DNA of 64,000 nt from G963665215 sp963665215 (GTDB taxonomy: Bacteria; Chloroflexota; Dehalococcoidia; Lucifugimonadales; CAUZJF01): the NCBI GenBank assembly GCA_963665215.2, contig CAXXWW010000003.1:186001-250000 (forward strand), in the 5' to 3' direction. The position numbers were made by a program, and so were the translations under genes. The notes under the pieces are model-generated. The model saw nothing but the letters and a program-made list of their open reading frames with translations, had not been told where the DNA came from and did not search any database. Of the stretch, positions 18,870 through 29,083 are shown one piece after another. How positions within the stretch are numbered: the stretch's first letter is position 1; every line of letters starts with the position of its first letter.

Positions 18870-19429
18870 CCACAGCGACGTGAACTGCGTCATGTGCACC
18901 TTGCCGATGCGGCCCTCGTCGATGAGCTGCTTGGCCCGCTTGAATACTACCCGGTACCGGAGTGTCTGGATGACGCTCAGCGTGATGCCGGCCTTCTCGC
19001 AGGCCGCAATCATCGCGTCGCAGTCTGCCACGTTGGTGGCCATCGGCTTCTCGACCAGCACGTGTTTGCCATGCTCGGCCGCGGCGATCACCTGCTCGGC
19101 GTGGACCTGGTGTGGTGTGGCCACCAGAACCGCGTCGACGTCGCTCCTGGACAGCAGAGCTTCCAGGCTGGGCTCGACGTCCATCCCGTAGTCCTCGGCC
19201 AGGACGGGAGCCCGGGTTCCGCCCGTCACCGCGACGAGCCTGCCGCCTTCGTTGTACTTGGAGATGCACTCGGTGCACGTGCGGGCAATGTAGCCCGAGC
19301 CGATCATGCCGACCCCGACGGTGTCCATGTTCACCTCTCCCGTTCGCGACCGCCCGCCTGAGCGGGCCGTGTATTTGTGTCTGAGGCCACGCCACGATAC
19401 CGGCGCCCAGGTGTAATGTCAAACGCCAG

Positions 19430-20140
19430 CGTGACGCAGCCTGGAGGATACGATCGGTCCAGAACCAGCATGCGGGGGGGGCTCAACAGTGAATAACGGT
19501 GCCGGCGTTGGAGCGGGAGTATGGGTCGGTGTTGGGCTGGGGTCGGCTTCCGAGACCTACTGCGCCGGAGTCTCGGTGAGGTCAGGTAGACCGAAGTCTA
19601 TGGGTTGGACGACACCCTGAGATAGTGAGACCCGGACTCAAATCATAAGGAGTGCTGGAGCAACACGCAAGAGGGCGCCTATCTAACCGCCTGCCAGTAG
19701 GTGAATCTGAGCCGGCGGGAAGAAGTCCAGGTTTGGGAGTGCTCTTCTGTCCGGCGCCTTCAGCTCTGCGACAGCATCACGATAGTTCCCGCTATGCAGC
19801 CCGCGAGGATGCTGAATTAGGAGTACGTGCCGACAGTCATGTCCATGGGCCGCACCAGCGCGCACACCGTGCCGTCCGCGACGCCTCCCGAGGCGTACCT
19901 GCTGTGTGTGCCTATGCAGCCGTTAAGGTGCGATTCCTACGCTGGGCCAGTTTCGCGCAATAAGCGTAGAGATCGCCATACAGGGACATGACGTAATTAG
20001 TTGATAGGGATTAGCCTGCCCTAGTTTTCCGTTGGCGTACCCTTCCAACCTCTCCAGTGTCGTGCAGATTATACCCGTCAAGTTTCGGGTTTACTGATGT
20101 ATCAGCGCAAAATCAGGGCTCTCCGGATGGTACACTCTGG
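19430..20140 (+). other. intergenic region without a supported gene
   Basis: About 700 bp between the Gfo/Idh start and the aldolase. Short Arg/His-rich frames here look like noise. On the minus strand near 19838-19940 a short frame GGVADGTVCALVRPMDMTVGTYS ends in a stop and could be a gene remnant, but it is too short to name. Confidence 0.4.
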
Positions 20141-20171
20141 TCACAATCGCCACAGGGGGCTCTACAACTCG

Positions 20172-20942
20172 ATGTATCCAAGCACAATCAGGCAGCGTAT
20201 CGCCAAAAACGAACTCCTACTCGGCACGAGCATGTTCACTCGGGAGCCGCATGTCGCGGCGGCCATTTACCAGACCGGCCCGGATTGGGTGTGGCTCGAT
20301 CAGGAGCACGCACCGTGGGGCACCGAGTCCATCGGCATGCTCTGCATCATGGCGCGCCAGGCTGGTATCGCCGGGGTCATTCGCGTTCCCTGGAACACGC
20401 CGGGCGACATCAAGAAGGCTTACGACGTGGGTGCCGTAGGTGTCATGGTCCCACAGGTGGACAACCCCAAGGAGGTGCTTGAGGCCGTCAGCTACGCCAA
20501 GTATCCACCCATAGGCGAACGCGGCATCGCCCCCTGGTTTGCCTCCGCAATGAACGTCGACGCCGGACAGGTCCTCGCGAACGCCAACGACGAGACTATG
20601 CTCATACTCCAGATGGAGAGTGCCGAAGCCTACGAGAAGATCGAGGACATCCTGAAGATCGAGCACTTCGAGGTGCTGCTAGTCGGCCCAGCGGACCTTT
20701 CGGCCTCCTTGGGAGTCGCCGGGCAGATCCACCACCCCAAGGTGGAAAACGCCATGCTGGAAGTGGCCCAAAAGATCAAGGGCACCGGCAAGGCGCTGGC
20801 AACTACCTTTGCCAATGTCGAAGACTGCCGTCGATGGATCGGAGAGGGCTACCGGATGATGAACGTGGGCACCGTTCTTGTCCATGGAACGGCGGCTACG
20901 CAGCGGATCTTCGCAGAGTTGCGCGAGGAGTTCGGCCCCTGA
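20172..20942 (+). CDS. HpcH/HpaI aldolase family protein
   Basis: 256 residues from the ATG at 20172, behind an AGGGGG-type ribosome site; a longer frame to 20097 lacks support. Class-II pyruvate aldolase fold. Residues match the HpaI active site at nearly the same numbers: H46 (LDQEHAPWG), R71 (GVIRVPW), E149 (QMES) and D175 (GPADLSAS), the last two being metal ligands. Such enzymes cleave 4-hydroxy-2-oxo acids to pyruvate and an aldehyde. It fits as the last step after a sugar-acid dehydratase. Confidence 0.9.
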   Translation: MYPSTIRQRIAKNELLLGTSMFTREPHVAAAIYQTGPDWVWLDQEHAPWGTESIGMLCIMARQAGIAGVIRVPWNTPGDIKKAYDVGAVGVMVPQVDNPKEVLEAVSYAKYPPIGERGIAPWFASAMNVDAGQVLANANDETMLILQMESAEAYEKIEDILKIEHFEVLLVGPADLSASLGVAGQIHHPKVENAMLEVAQKIKGTGKALATTFANVEDCRRWIGEGYRMMNVGTVLVHGTAATQRIFAELREEFGP

Positions 20943-21084
20943 GGGCATAGTGTCGAGGTGTAGGACGTCGGAGCGACCGCGCTGGGTCGTTCCGGATTTC
21001 TTGCAGCCTCTGCCAGAGTACCTCGTCATCTATGCTGGGCGTCGAGCCATCTCAGGCTTCATGACCTCCTTCATTGGTTCATGC

Positions 21085-21176
21085 GGACGGATGTTCCGGT
21101 GCGGGGGGTGACAATGGCTCTCGTCGGAGATGGCGCTTTGCTTGGGCCCAGGCAGTTTGATATGGTGAATTTCGGG
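21085..21176 (+). promoter_or_regulatory. repeated promoter-leader module, copy 3 (degenerate)
   Basis: ATGTTCCGGTGCGG spacer core, GACAAT as -10 (21110-21115), GGCTCTCGTCGGAGATGG, the palindrome GCTTGGGCCCAGGC, and the box AGTTTGATATGGTGAATTTC. The -35 (GGACGG, 21085-21090) is poor and the spacing is off by two. It lies 33 nt upstream of the SDR start. Confidence 0.5.
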
Positions 21177-21208
21177 TTATATGAATTCGCCTGCGAAGGA
21201 GCAACAAA

Positions 21209-22009
21209 TTGGACTTGGAACTAGACGGTAAGACTGCCATCGTCACCGGGGGAAGCCGCGGTATCGGTAAGGCCATCGCCCGACAGCTGGCCCAGGAGGG
21301 AGTGGATGTCGTCATCGTCGCCAGGACCAGAGAGCCCCTGGATGAGGCGGCGGTGGAGCTTCAGCGGGAGACAGGGCGTCGCATCATCCCGATCACGGCG
21401 AATACAGGCGACGACGACTCCGTGAAGGCCATGGCTCAGGGGGCCGCGGAGGCCCTGGGCCACCTGGACATCCTGGTGAACTGCGCCGCCAAAGTTGGGG
21501 GCACTGGGCCTTCCCAAGCGCTTGCGGACATTACCCACGACAACGTCTGGGCCGACATGAACGTGAAAGTCATGGGTTACCTGCGTTGCGCTCAAGCGGT
21601 GGCCCCCTATATGCAGCGGCAGGGCTGGGGACGCATCGTCAACATCAGCGGCATGGCCGCACGCCGCGCCGGTGGCGCCATTGGCAGCATGCGCAACGTG
21701 TCCGTCGTGGCCCTGACCAAAAACCTGGCCATGGAGCTGGGGCCTCACGGCATCAACGTGACCGTGGTGCACCCCGGCGCCACCCGCACCGAGCGGACCG
21801 CTGCCCTGATTGCCGCCCAGGCTGAGCAGCAGGGCATCTCGCAGGACGAGGTGGAGCGGCGCATGGCCGAGCGGAACTCAGTGCGGAAGATCATCGACGC
21901 CCAGGACATCGCCTACGTGGTGGCATTCCTGGCGTCGCCCAAGTCCATCGCCATAAACGGCGACCTGATCGCGGCGGGCGGCGGCCCCGACGACAACATC
22001 TACTACTGA
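21209..22009 (+). CDS. short-chain dehydrogenase/reductase (atypical active site)
   Basis: 266 residues from a TTG at 21209, preceded by GAAGGAG. Cofactor loop TGGSRGIG (13-20), NCAA (91-94, in place of NNAG), catalytic Ser in VNISGMA (S147). The following stretch GSMRNVSVVALTKNLAMELG aligns with the helix that normally starts YxxxK, but G159 and N163 stand in the Tyr and Lys places. The rest of the fold, including VHPGATRTERT, is well kept, so this looks like an atypical subfamily rather than decay. The reaction cannot be predicted safely. Confidence 0.85.
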   Translation: MDLELDGKTAIVTGGSRGIGKAIARQLAQEGVDVVIVARTREPLDEAAVELQRETGRRIIPITANTGDDDSVKAMAQGAAEALGHLDILVNCAAKVGGTGPSQALADITHDNVWADMNVKVMGYLRCAQAVAPYMQRQGWGRIVNISGMAARRAGGAIGSMRNVSVVALTKNLAMELGPHGINVTVVHPGATRTERTAALIAAQAEQQGISQDEVERRMAERNSVRKIIDAQDIAYVVAFLASPKSIAINGDLIAAGGGPDDNIYY

Positions 22010-22017
22010 AGGTCTTC

Positions 22018-22075
22018 GCTCAGTTCATGGTCCGACCCTTCGACTTCGCTCAGGACAGGCAGGCCCACCACGAAG
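22018..22075 (+). repeat. fragment of the MITE-like repeat
   Basis: CGACCCTTCGACTTCGCTCA, continuing into GGACAGGCAGG and CCACCACGA, matches the arm of the ~200-bp repeats at 32649-32859 and 47021-47222. Only one arm is present. Confidence 0.6.
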
Positions 22076-22406
22076 TGTACGCAATTCATCATCATCCCCA
22101 CCGGTCGGGAAAGAGGGTGGCTCCCGTCGTGGTAGAACATGGTACGAGGCTTCGAGATGGGGGTTCGCGATTCGTCGATGAGCATATTCTATGATAGACT
22201 CCCGTCAAGGTTCGAGGGCTGGGGCTTCGCACTAGGGTGCGGTCAAGCACCGGGGGTGCATCGTCGGCTGTGGCATATGGGACAGGTCTACGCCGACGCG
22301 TATCGGTTGGAGTCGAGGTAGGCCGGTGTAGTGCTCGGGATGGACGCTCCCGCGCTCGGCAGCAACACGACGACTCAAATTAACTTGACAGGAGGTTTAG
22401 AACACG

Positions 22407-23396
22407 ATGGCAGCGATGAAGGCGGCGATTGTCGGCTGTGGCGGAATGGGGAGTAACCATGCGCGTCGGGCTCGCGATCTGGGACTGGAGGTCGTCGCGT
22501 TTTGTGATGTCATCGAGGAGTCAGCGCGGCGGCTCCGCGATGAGTTTGGCGGCGGTCTGGTCACCACGGACCCGGCGCCGATCATGCGAGACGACAGCAT
22601 TGACCTGGTGATGATTGGCACGCATCACGACGCCCACCATCCGGTGGCGATGGCCGCGGCCCAGGCCGGCAAGCACATTTTGGCCGAGAAGCCGATGTGC
22701 GTGACCCGCGCCCAGGCCGTCGAGTTGGCCGAGGCGGTGGACAAGGCCGGGGTCAAGCTCAACATCAACCACTGGTTCCGGTTAGTGCCCACGACGCAAA
22801 AGGTGCGGGAGCTGATCCCGCACCCTACCATCAGCCACGGCCAGCTAGGAATGACCAACTCCATGGGAACCAGCGCTACCTGGATCTGGGACAGGGATGA
22901 CGGCGGAGGGCTGCTCATCAGTACCGCGGTCCATACCATCGACCTGCTCTGCTATCTGATGGACAGCCCGCCGGACCGGGTCTACGCCGAGGGCCGCGTC
23001 TTCGGGGGGGACAAGGGCGCCGAGGGCTACCCGGATGGGCTGGTAGGCACCATCTTGTGGAAGAACGGCGGCCTTTCGACGGTGATCAGCACCGACCAGG
23101 GGCAAAACCCCTTCGTTTCAAAGTGGTTCCATGAGGTGTGGGATGGTGAGCGCAGCGCGGTGATATCGGCCCACACCAGCCGTGTGGACTTCAGCGGCTG
23201 CGATATCGACTATGTGGACACGAAAGAGCTCCCTGAGGAGGAGCAGCGTCCCTCGATGATTGGCAATCTGCTGGAGGCGATTCGCACGGATGGAGACACC
23301 CTGTGCAACGCCCGTGACGGGGTGCGCAGCGTGTCAATCTGCAACGCCCTGGACGAGGCAGTCCGCACGGGCCGGTCTCAGACAGTGCCGGATTAG
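22407..23396 (+). CDS. Gfo/Idh/MocA family oxidoreductase
   Basis: 329 residues; AGGAGG precedes the ATG by about 11 nt. Rossmann motif AAIVGCGGMGSNHARRA (6-22), and MIGTHHDAHHPVAMAAAQAGKHILAEKP with the EKP motif near residue 95. ISTAVHTIDLLCYLM carries the conserved catalytic His helix. It is a cytoplasmic NAD(P)-dependent dehydrogenase acting on a sugar, inositol or sugar-acid type substrate. It is followed after 34 bp by the DUF6807 gene on the same strand, so the two are probably co-transcribed. Confidence 0.92.
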   Translation: MAAMKAAIVGCGGMGSNHARRARDLGLEVVAFCDVIEESARRLRDEFGGGLVTTDPAPIMRDDSIDLVMIGTHHDAHHPVAMAAAQAGKHILAEKPMCVTRAQAVELAEAVDKAGVKLNINHWFRLVPTTQKVRELIPHPTISHGQLGMTNSMGTSATWIWDRDDGGGLLISTAVHTIDLLCYLMDSPPDRVYAEGRVFGGDKGAEGYPDGLVGTILWKNGGLSTVISTDQGQNPFVSKWFHEVWDGERSAVISAHTSRVDFSGCDIDYVDTKELPEEEQRPSMIGNLLEAIRTDGDTLCNARDGVRSVSICNALDEAVRTGRSQTVPD

Positions 23397-23430
23397 CGCT
23401 CTATCAGCCCTGAATTGAGGCGCAAAAAAT

Positions 23431-24366
23431 ATGAAGACATTCAGCGTCGACCTCGAGCATCTTCCGGCCCCCGATTCGTTGACGTCCAGATTCCGGCGAC
23501 ATCCGATAACCTGGAAAGGGCGGGCAATCACCGACCTGACGCAAGGCATATTCAAGTGCTACCTGTTCCCCGTATACTCGCCTTCGGGCATATCCATGAC
23601 ATCCGAGAGTCCCGTGGACCATCCGCACCACAACTCGGTGACCGTCGGCGCCGACGTCTTCTTCCTCAGGTTACCGGCTCTGTCTCCAGGTCTCTCCCCA
23701 CTGGATGAGGAGGCTACCTACAACCTGTATGTCAACCAGGTCTTTCAGGGCCGCGCGCCCGGTAGGACCTGGGTTGTGTCACAGGACGCGGAGGAGGTCT
23801 CTGACGACCATCTCAGGGTCGTGCAGGGCATCGAGTGGCAGGGCCCCGAGGAATGGGGCCCGATCGGAACGCGGCGCGTTCTTGCCAGGGAAACGCGGAC
23901 CTTCGACATCTTTCCAGGCGAGGTTGCAAACGTCATCGACGTGAGGTCACAACTGCGGCCTACCGAATGGGACATCACCATCGGCCCAACACGCCATGCC
24001 TTCTTCGTGATTCGCCTGTCCGCCGCACTTAGCGTCGCTCAGGGTGGCACAGTGGTCGACTCAACAGGGCGTCTGGGTGCGGAGGCCATCACCGGCCAGA
24101 CTGCCGACTGGGTGGATATGTCAGGCCCTGCTGGCCACGGGCAGACTGCGGGCATCACCGTTATCCCTCACCCCTCGGCCGCCGACGTGCCCTGGTATGT
24201 TCACGACTCCGGGCCGATCACGGTGAACCCGTTCCTACGGAAGAAGGGCATCCTGAATCGAGGCGACACCCTGGACATGACGATACGCCTTATCATCCAC
24301 GACGGCGACCCCCAGGAAGCCGGCGTCCCAGAGATGTTCCGGACCTTCAAACAGGGTCGATCTTGA
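23431..24366 (+). CDS. PmoA-like (DUF6807) family protein
   Basis: 311 residues, no signal peptide. The segment SGISMTSESPVDHPHHNSVTVGADVFF matches the HPHH-containing core of the DUF6807/PmoA family, followed by IEWQGPEEWGPIGTRRVLARETRTFDIFP, typical of this beta-sandwich. Members occur next to Gfo/Idh dehydrogenases in sugar-degradation loci of Planctomycetota, Bacteroidota and Chloroflexota. The biochemical role is not established; sugar binding or epimerase-like function is suspected. Probably co-transcribed with the preceding Gfo/Idh gene. Confidence 0.75.
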   Translation: MKTFSVDLEHLPAPDSLTSRFRRHPITWKGRAITDLTQGIFKCYLFPVYSPSGISMTSESPVDHPHHNSVTVGADVFFLRLPALSPGLSPLDEEATYNLYVNQVFQGRAPGRTWVVSQDAEEVSDDHLRVVQGIEWQGPEEWGPIGTRRVLARETRTFDIFPGEVANVIDVRSQLRPTEWDITIGPTRHAFFVIRLSAALSVAQGGTVVDSTGRLGAEAITGQTADWVDMSGPAGHGQTAGITVIPHPSAADVPWYVHDSGPITVNPFLRKKGILNRGDTLDMTIRLIIHDGDPQEAGVPEMFRTFKQGRS

Positions 24367-24528
24367 TCTACAGGATGAATCCGACGGCCTTCATGGACAA
24401 AATCGTTGGTCGTCTCCGTTAGTCTCAGGGCGTCGTCCAACTAGCGGCATGCCAGGAGCCTGGCGTCAGAGGTAATTGTGGCGCCGTGGAGAAGCTCGAG
24501 AAGTCAACTTCTTCTGAAGGAGGCCACA

Positions 24529-25655
24529 ATGACAAACAATGGCGAAGAGAACGTTTATGCGAGGCTCGGCGCGCGTCCTGTAATCAACGCTGCCGGCAAC
24601 ACCACTGTTTGGGGCGGGTCTACACCCTCGCCAGTGGTCATGCAGGCGATGCAGGAGGCCGGCCAGAGCTTCGTGGCCATGGAGGAGCTCCTAGAAGACC
24701 TCCGGAGCTCGGATCGCCGACCTCCTGGGGGGCCGAGGCCGCATACGCGACGGCGGGCTGCTACGCGGCGCTTGTATTGAGCACCGCCGCCTGCATCACC
24801 GGCAACGATCCCGAGAAGGCTGCCCAGCTTCCAGACATGACCGGCCTGAAGAGCGAGATCGTCCTCCAGCAGAGGCAGCGGTACGCCTATGACCGGGCCT
24901 ACACCGTCCCGGGTAGCAAGCTCGTCCTGGTAGGGGATGACGAAGGGTCCACGGCCGACCAGCTGGAAAGCGCGATCGGGCCCGACACGGCGGCCGTTGC
25001 ATTTCTGATCCAAGCCGACCGGGACGACTCGGTAGTCGGCCTGGAGGATACGGTCGACATCGCCCATGCCCGTGGCGTTCCCGTCATTGCCGACGCCGCA
25101 GCCCAGATCTATCCCCTCGACTACTTCAGGAGGAACGCCCAGTCTGCTGACCTAGTCTGCTTCGGCGGCAAGTACATGGGCGCACCCCACTCTATCGGCT
25201 TCGTTTGCGGTAAGAAGGGTATGATTGAATCGGTCACGGCTCACGGCTTCATCGGCCCCCGGCCTTTCGGTCGAGGCATGAAGGTAGACCGCCAGGAGAT
25301 CATCGGGCTTGTGACCGCTCTGGAGGCGTGGCTCGATACCGACCACGAAGAGCGCCTGGTGAGATACGGCGTCAGGTTCTCAGCGATAGAGCGGGCGGTG
25401 CGGGGTGTCTCCGGGGTGAAGGGGACGAAGGTGGTACCAACCAACAGTTACTACGGACTCTTGCTTCATGTGGTCCTCGACACCGGCGAGCTCGGCAAGA
25501 CCGCCTCCGACGTCTTGGACGAGCTGCTGGATGGGACCCCGCGAATCAGGCTGGATGCCGAAGGGGACGACACGCTCACCGTCAATGTGCACACCCTCAA
25601 CGAGGGGGAGGAGGATGTCATCGCGGACCGGTTGCGGGACATACTTGACGTCTGA
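24529..25655 (+). pseudogene. SelA-like PLP-dependent lyase, frameshifted
   Basis: The N-terminus starts at 24529 behind AGGAGG: YARLGARPVINAAGNTTVWGGSTPSP, typical of the SelA/DgaE-type PLP enzymes. The remainder (WGAEAAYATAGCYAALVLSTAACITG to the stop at 25655) is in another frame. The PLP lysine is in LVCFGGKYMGAPHS, and VIADAAAQIYP carries the cofactor Asp. Family reading is restored by removing one C near 24700 and one G from the run at 24727-24732. D-glucosaminate-6-phosphate ammonia-lyase-type activity is plausible, which suits a sugar-acid locus. Two single-base insertions within 35 nt may be real or errors. Confidence 0.8.
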
Positions 25656-25770
25656 CACTGTCGGAGCGCTCTCCTCCCCTGTAAGACTCTCCCCTTCGCC
25701 GGTATAGAGGAAAAGGTTCCTTCGCCCTCGATGGGAGAGCAACCGCCTTTCGATGTACTGTCTTTGTTGG

Positions 25771-25907
25771 CGGCTCACGACCCTTTTTGGCGAATCTATT
25801 CCGTCAGACGTTGATACCACACCACCCCACGATCCGTTAAGCCCCACCCGTCATACAGGCTATGGACCCAGGACGACTCCACCCGTCAAGTGTGACAAAG
25901 CGTTAGA
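25771..25907 (-). repeat. duplicated downstream flank of sialidase genes
   Basis: GACCCTTTTTGGCGAATCTA, then TTCCGTCAGA and GATCCGTTAAGCCCCACCCG, recurs at 61677-61760 downstream of the third sialidase copy. The two genes and this flank were therefore copied together. The rest of 25656-25907 shows no gene. Confidence 0.75.
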
Positions 25908-27107
25908 CTATGCCAGGCGGAAGAAGCTGCCGGCGATGTAGCGCGTGCCCCCGAAATTGTTGCCATCGTCCTCCATGAAGTAGTAGGCAGTAAAGATGCG
26001 CCCGTCATCCAATTGGGTTGCCACCGGGTAACTCAGGCCCCCATCGCTGGCGTCGGCCCGGATTACCGCTTCGGTTGACCACGTAGCACCGTCGTCCTCG
26101 CTGACGACCACGCCCATCCCGTACGGGACTCTCCTGCGGCCGAAGATCACGACAATGCGTCCATCGCGCAGTTGCAGGGGCCAGGGCGAGCGGTATGGGA
26201 CCGCACCTGTGGAGCGGCTCCGATAACCAGTATGGGCGGCCCCTGACCAGGCGTGCTGACGGCTCAACGACGCCCACGGCGAGTGGCCCCACCGTATGAT
26301 CGATTCGGGACGGCTTCAGGTGTATCCGCCGTCGTCGGAATATGACATCACTATTACACTGTCTCTCCTGCCCGCAAGGTGAAGCATGTAACATTGCAGG
26401 CGGCCACTGGGTAAAAGCAACAAGCGGTCGTAGACTATGCGTCCCACGTCTCCGTCGGGGTCCCGAGCTATCTCGGCCATGTAGTCCCAGGTAAGTCCGT
26501 TGTCATCCGACCCGTACAGGGCCGGGATATTCCCTTCGTGGGTGCCAGATACCACCAGCGTACCGTCCGGAAAAACAATAGGCGGCATGGCGTCCATTAT
26601 TATCGACTTGAACGGCGGCGCCGGTTGAACTCGGGTAGGCACCTCTTCCCAGTTGCGGCCACGATCGGCCGAGCGGAAGGCATAGTTTTCGCTTATCGGG
26701 CCTCCGCGAATGTCTTCCCCGGGAGAGCGCTTGAAGAAGACAACTGAGTCGGGGCTGGTCAGGTCAATCTCTTCGCGTACCACGCCGGGCTCGTCAGCGC
26801 GGCTGTAAATGGCCTTCTTTTCTCTATCCGACATGGTGTTATCCCACATGACCACATCGTGCTCATGGTCCCACGTTTCGCCATGGTCGAGAGATCGCTG
26901 CAGCAAGAAAACACCCCGTCCCTGATACTCGACGAAGGATTCCCTATCCGCGTAGGTGCAGGGGGCGTGACAATGCATAACCGCAATCTCGCCATCGCCG
27001 AAATTCCGAATGACGTGCTGGCTGACATGGGCGCAGTACGTCTCTTTGCTGTAGCAGACCTTGGTGTGCGTCACATCGGCTAGTTCAGGTGAACTATGGT
27101 TCATCAT
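25908..27107 (-). pseudogene. sialidase-like BNR propeller protein, copy 1 (one nonsense codon)
   Basis: About 399 codons from the ATG at 27107. Aspartate boxes (S-x-D-x-G-x-x-W) at SLDHGETW, SADRGRNW, SDDNGLTW, SDDGGYT(stop) and SEDDGATW mark a sialidase-type beta-propeller. No signal peptide. A single in-frame TGA near 26314 replaces the TGG (Trp) of the fourth Asp box; both paralogues have Trp there. The downstream half (WGHSPWASLSRQHAWSG to FFRLA) stays open in the same frame. Neighbouring genes end with TGA, so reassignment is unlikely. The nitroreductase gene ends 9 bp upstream of its start on the same strand. Confidence 0.85.
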
Positions 27108-27416
27108 TCTCCTCCCCTACGCAATTCGGTTTCCGAATCGTTCTTCGTGCACCATCTCCCCTAGCGGCCTGCGGGGTCTTCCTCTTCCCTTGAAATCGTC
27201 CGGACGGTAGCCGAATGGCAGCACGGTAACCAGAGCCAGAGAAGAGGAGATTTCCAAAAGTTCCCTCACCCGCTTCTCCTCTTCTGCCGTCAAAGTTACG
27301 AAGCAAGTGCCCATTCCCTCGGCCCAGGCCATGATCTCCATCTGCTGCAATGCTCTTCCTGCGTCCAACTTCGGCTGGTCGGCGTTCTCCATGATGAGGG
27401 CGATTGCCATCGGCGC

Positions 27417-28784
27417 GAGGTTACGTCAATAGGTGTGTAAACGACATCAGGCGGCGACCTTCTCAGCCGTTGATTCAATGGCGATTCCATCCGCATACTG
27501 TGCACCGAGATAGACGTCTTCGATCAACTCAGGGGCCTTCAGACGCCTGAAGCGCTGTTCGGCGACCATCAACATTTTCCAGATCACCGCTATCGCCCGA
27601 TCGACCCTCTTGTAGCGCTTGGCGGCATCGGTCCGAAGCCTGAGGGCCGCGAAGGGTGATTCTACCGGGTTCGTCGTGCGAAGGTGCCCCCAGTGCTCCT
27701 TTGGGAAGTCATAGAAGGTGACCATGCGGTCCCAGTCCCGCTCCAAGGCCTCTGAGGCCGCCTCGTAGGAATGGTCGCCGCACCACCTGGTGAACACCGT
27801 CCTGAGCCGCTCAGCCTCTGTCCGAGTCGGCGCGTAGGGGATAGTACGCAGCATGAGCTTGGCCTGGTCCTGTTGTCGCTTTGGAAGCTTGGCGAGCACG
27901 TTTACGATCTTGTGGTTCCAGCAGCGTTGCTCTGCCGCCTGCGGATAGACGTTGCGCAGAGCTCCCCAGATGCCCAGGTGTCCGTCTCCAACCACCAGCC
28001 TCGGGCAGCTCAAGCCCCGGCGTTTGATGTCCCTGAGCACCTCGGACCAGTTCTCTGTGGACTCCCTGTATCCGGGAACAGCGCTCACCACCACCTTGCT
28101 CCCGTTGCTCAGGGCCGCCATCACCACCAGTACCGCCGCCTTCTCCTTCTCAAGACCAGCCTTGACGTAGACTCCATCCACCCACATGTAGACCACTTCC
28201 AGGTCATCGAGGGGCCGGCTGCGCCATTGGGCAAGCTCATCGTTCCACTTATCCTTCAACCGGGCCACCGTGCTCGCCGATACCGGTGCGTCCTCTCCCA
28301 GCAGCCCCCGCAAAGCCAGATCGAAGTCGCCTTCGGATAGACCGTGCAGGTACAGCTCGGGGATCAACTCAGCAACCTTCCTGGTCCTGTTGACGAACAG
28401 CGGCAGCAGCCGGCTCTCGAACTGCTCCTCGGTATCGCGGACTCGCGGCCGCCTCAGCTGTATCGTTCCCGAACTCAGCGTAAGCCTCCGGGCTCTGCCG
28501 TATCCGTTCCGATAGCCGGTATCTGAGTCCGAGTCGGATCTGAGCGCCGACTTCGCCCTTCCCAGAAACGCCGTCACCTCCTCCTCCAGCAACTCCTGGA
28601 TCAGCCTCTGGACCTGGCTTCGCACCCAATCCTCCAACTGCTCCCACTCCGGCCTTGACTCCGACCTACTCTCAGTGCTTTCCTTCCTCATGGGCGGTCT
28701 ATCTCCTCTCTTGGGCCTCGAGCCCGTGTTGTTCAGAGAGAGGGCACACCGCCTGACTGTTTACACACTTTTTGAAGATACCTC
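27417..28784 (-). mobile_element. IS256-family insertion sequence, copy B
   Basis: 1368 bp with the same ends as copy A. Perfect 8-bp target duplication ATCGGCGC at 27409-27416 and 28785-28792. It sits inside the nitroreductase gene, 217 bp from the IS1595 transposon. Confidence 0.96.
27447..28691 (-). CDS. IS256-family transposase, copy B
   Basis: 414 residues, intact, with D172, D236 and E344. One distinguishing change: SNG instead of SDG at residues 195-197. Confidence 0.96.
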   Translation of the reverse strand: MRKESTESRSESRPEWEQLEDWVRSQVQRLIQELLEEEVTAFLGRAKSALRSDSDSDTGYRNGYGRARRLTLSSGTIQLRRPRVRDTEEQFESRLLPLFVNRTRKVAELIPELYLHGLSEGDFDLALRGLLGEDAPVSASTVARLKDKWNDELAQWRSRPLDDLEVVYMWVDGVYVKAGLEKEKAAVLVVMAALSNGSKVVVSAVPGYRESTENWSEVLRDIKRRGLSCPRLVVGDGHLGIWGALRNVYPQAAEQRCWNHKIVNVLAKLPKRQQDQAKLMLRTIPYAPTRTEAERLRTVFTRWCGDHSYEAASEALERDWDRMVTFYDFPKEHWGHLRTTNPVESPFAALRLRTDAAKRYKRVDRAIAVIWKMLMVAEQRFRRLKAPELIEDVYLGAQYADGIAIESTAEKVAA

Positions 28785-29083
28785 ATCGGCGCCTCGGCGA
28801 TAAATCTACCGGTCCCGGCGATTCCACCGATGCTTGACAGGGTGTCCCGGTCCCGGATGACAACCAGGTGCCATGGCTGTTGGTCACGGGAGCTCGGGGC
28901 CCACCGGGCCGCCTGAAGAATCTTGTTAACCACGGTCTCTGGGACCGGATCTGGTTTGAACGATCGAACTGTTCGACGCTCTTTCAGGCATTGATAAGTA
29001 TGGGATTTATACGGAATCCTTGACAACGGAGCAATAAACAGCTATGATTATCTCACAGTCAAAGAGCGTGAGGAGAGACGATT

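Larger units (their letters stand above)
16866..19334 (-). pseudogene. Gfo/Idh/MocA oxidoreductase split by IS256
   Basis: N-terminal part (start 19334): VGVGMIGSGYIARTCTECIS Rossmann motif, then VLVATPHQVHAEQVIAAAEHGKHVLVEKP with the EKP substrate/NAD motif. The C-terminal part (to the stop at 16866) starts TWYEQTKTWQDDPESGG and includes LSRGAHICDALRWL, the helix carrying the catalytic His region. Removing IS256 copy A (17502-18869), one extra C and one 8-bp repeat (CCACAGCG) restores a continuous frame MTQFTSLW-TWYEQ. The intact enzyme would have been an NAD(P)-dependent dehydrogenase of a sugar or cyclitol, about 370 residues. Confidence 0.9.

Noticed and set aside
26312..26320. TGA read as Trp (recoding)
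   Set aside because: Other genes here end with TGA, for example the aldolase at 20942, and the third paralogue is broken by TAA instead. A nonsense mutation is simpler.
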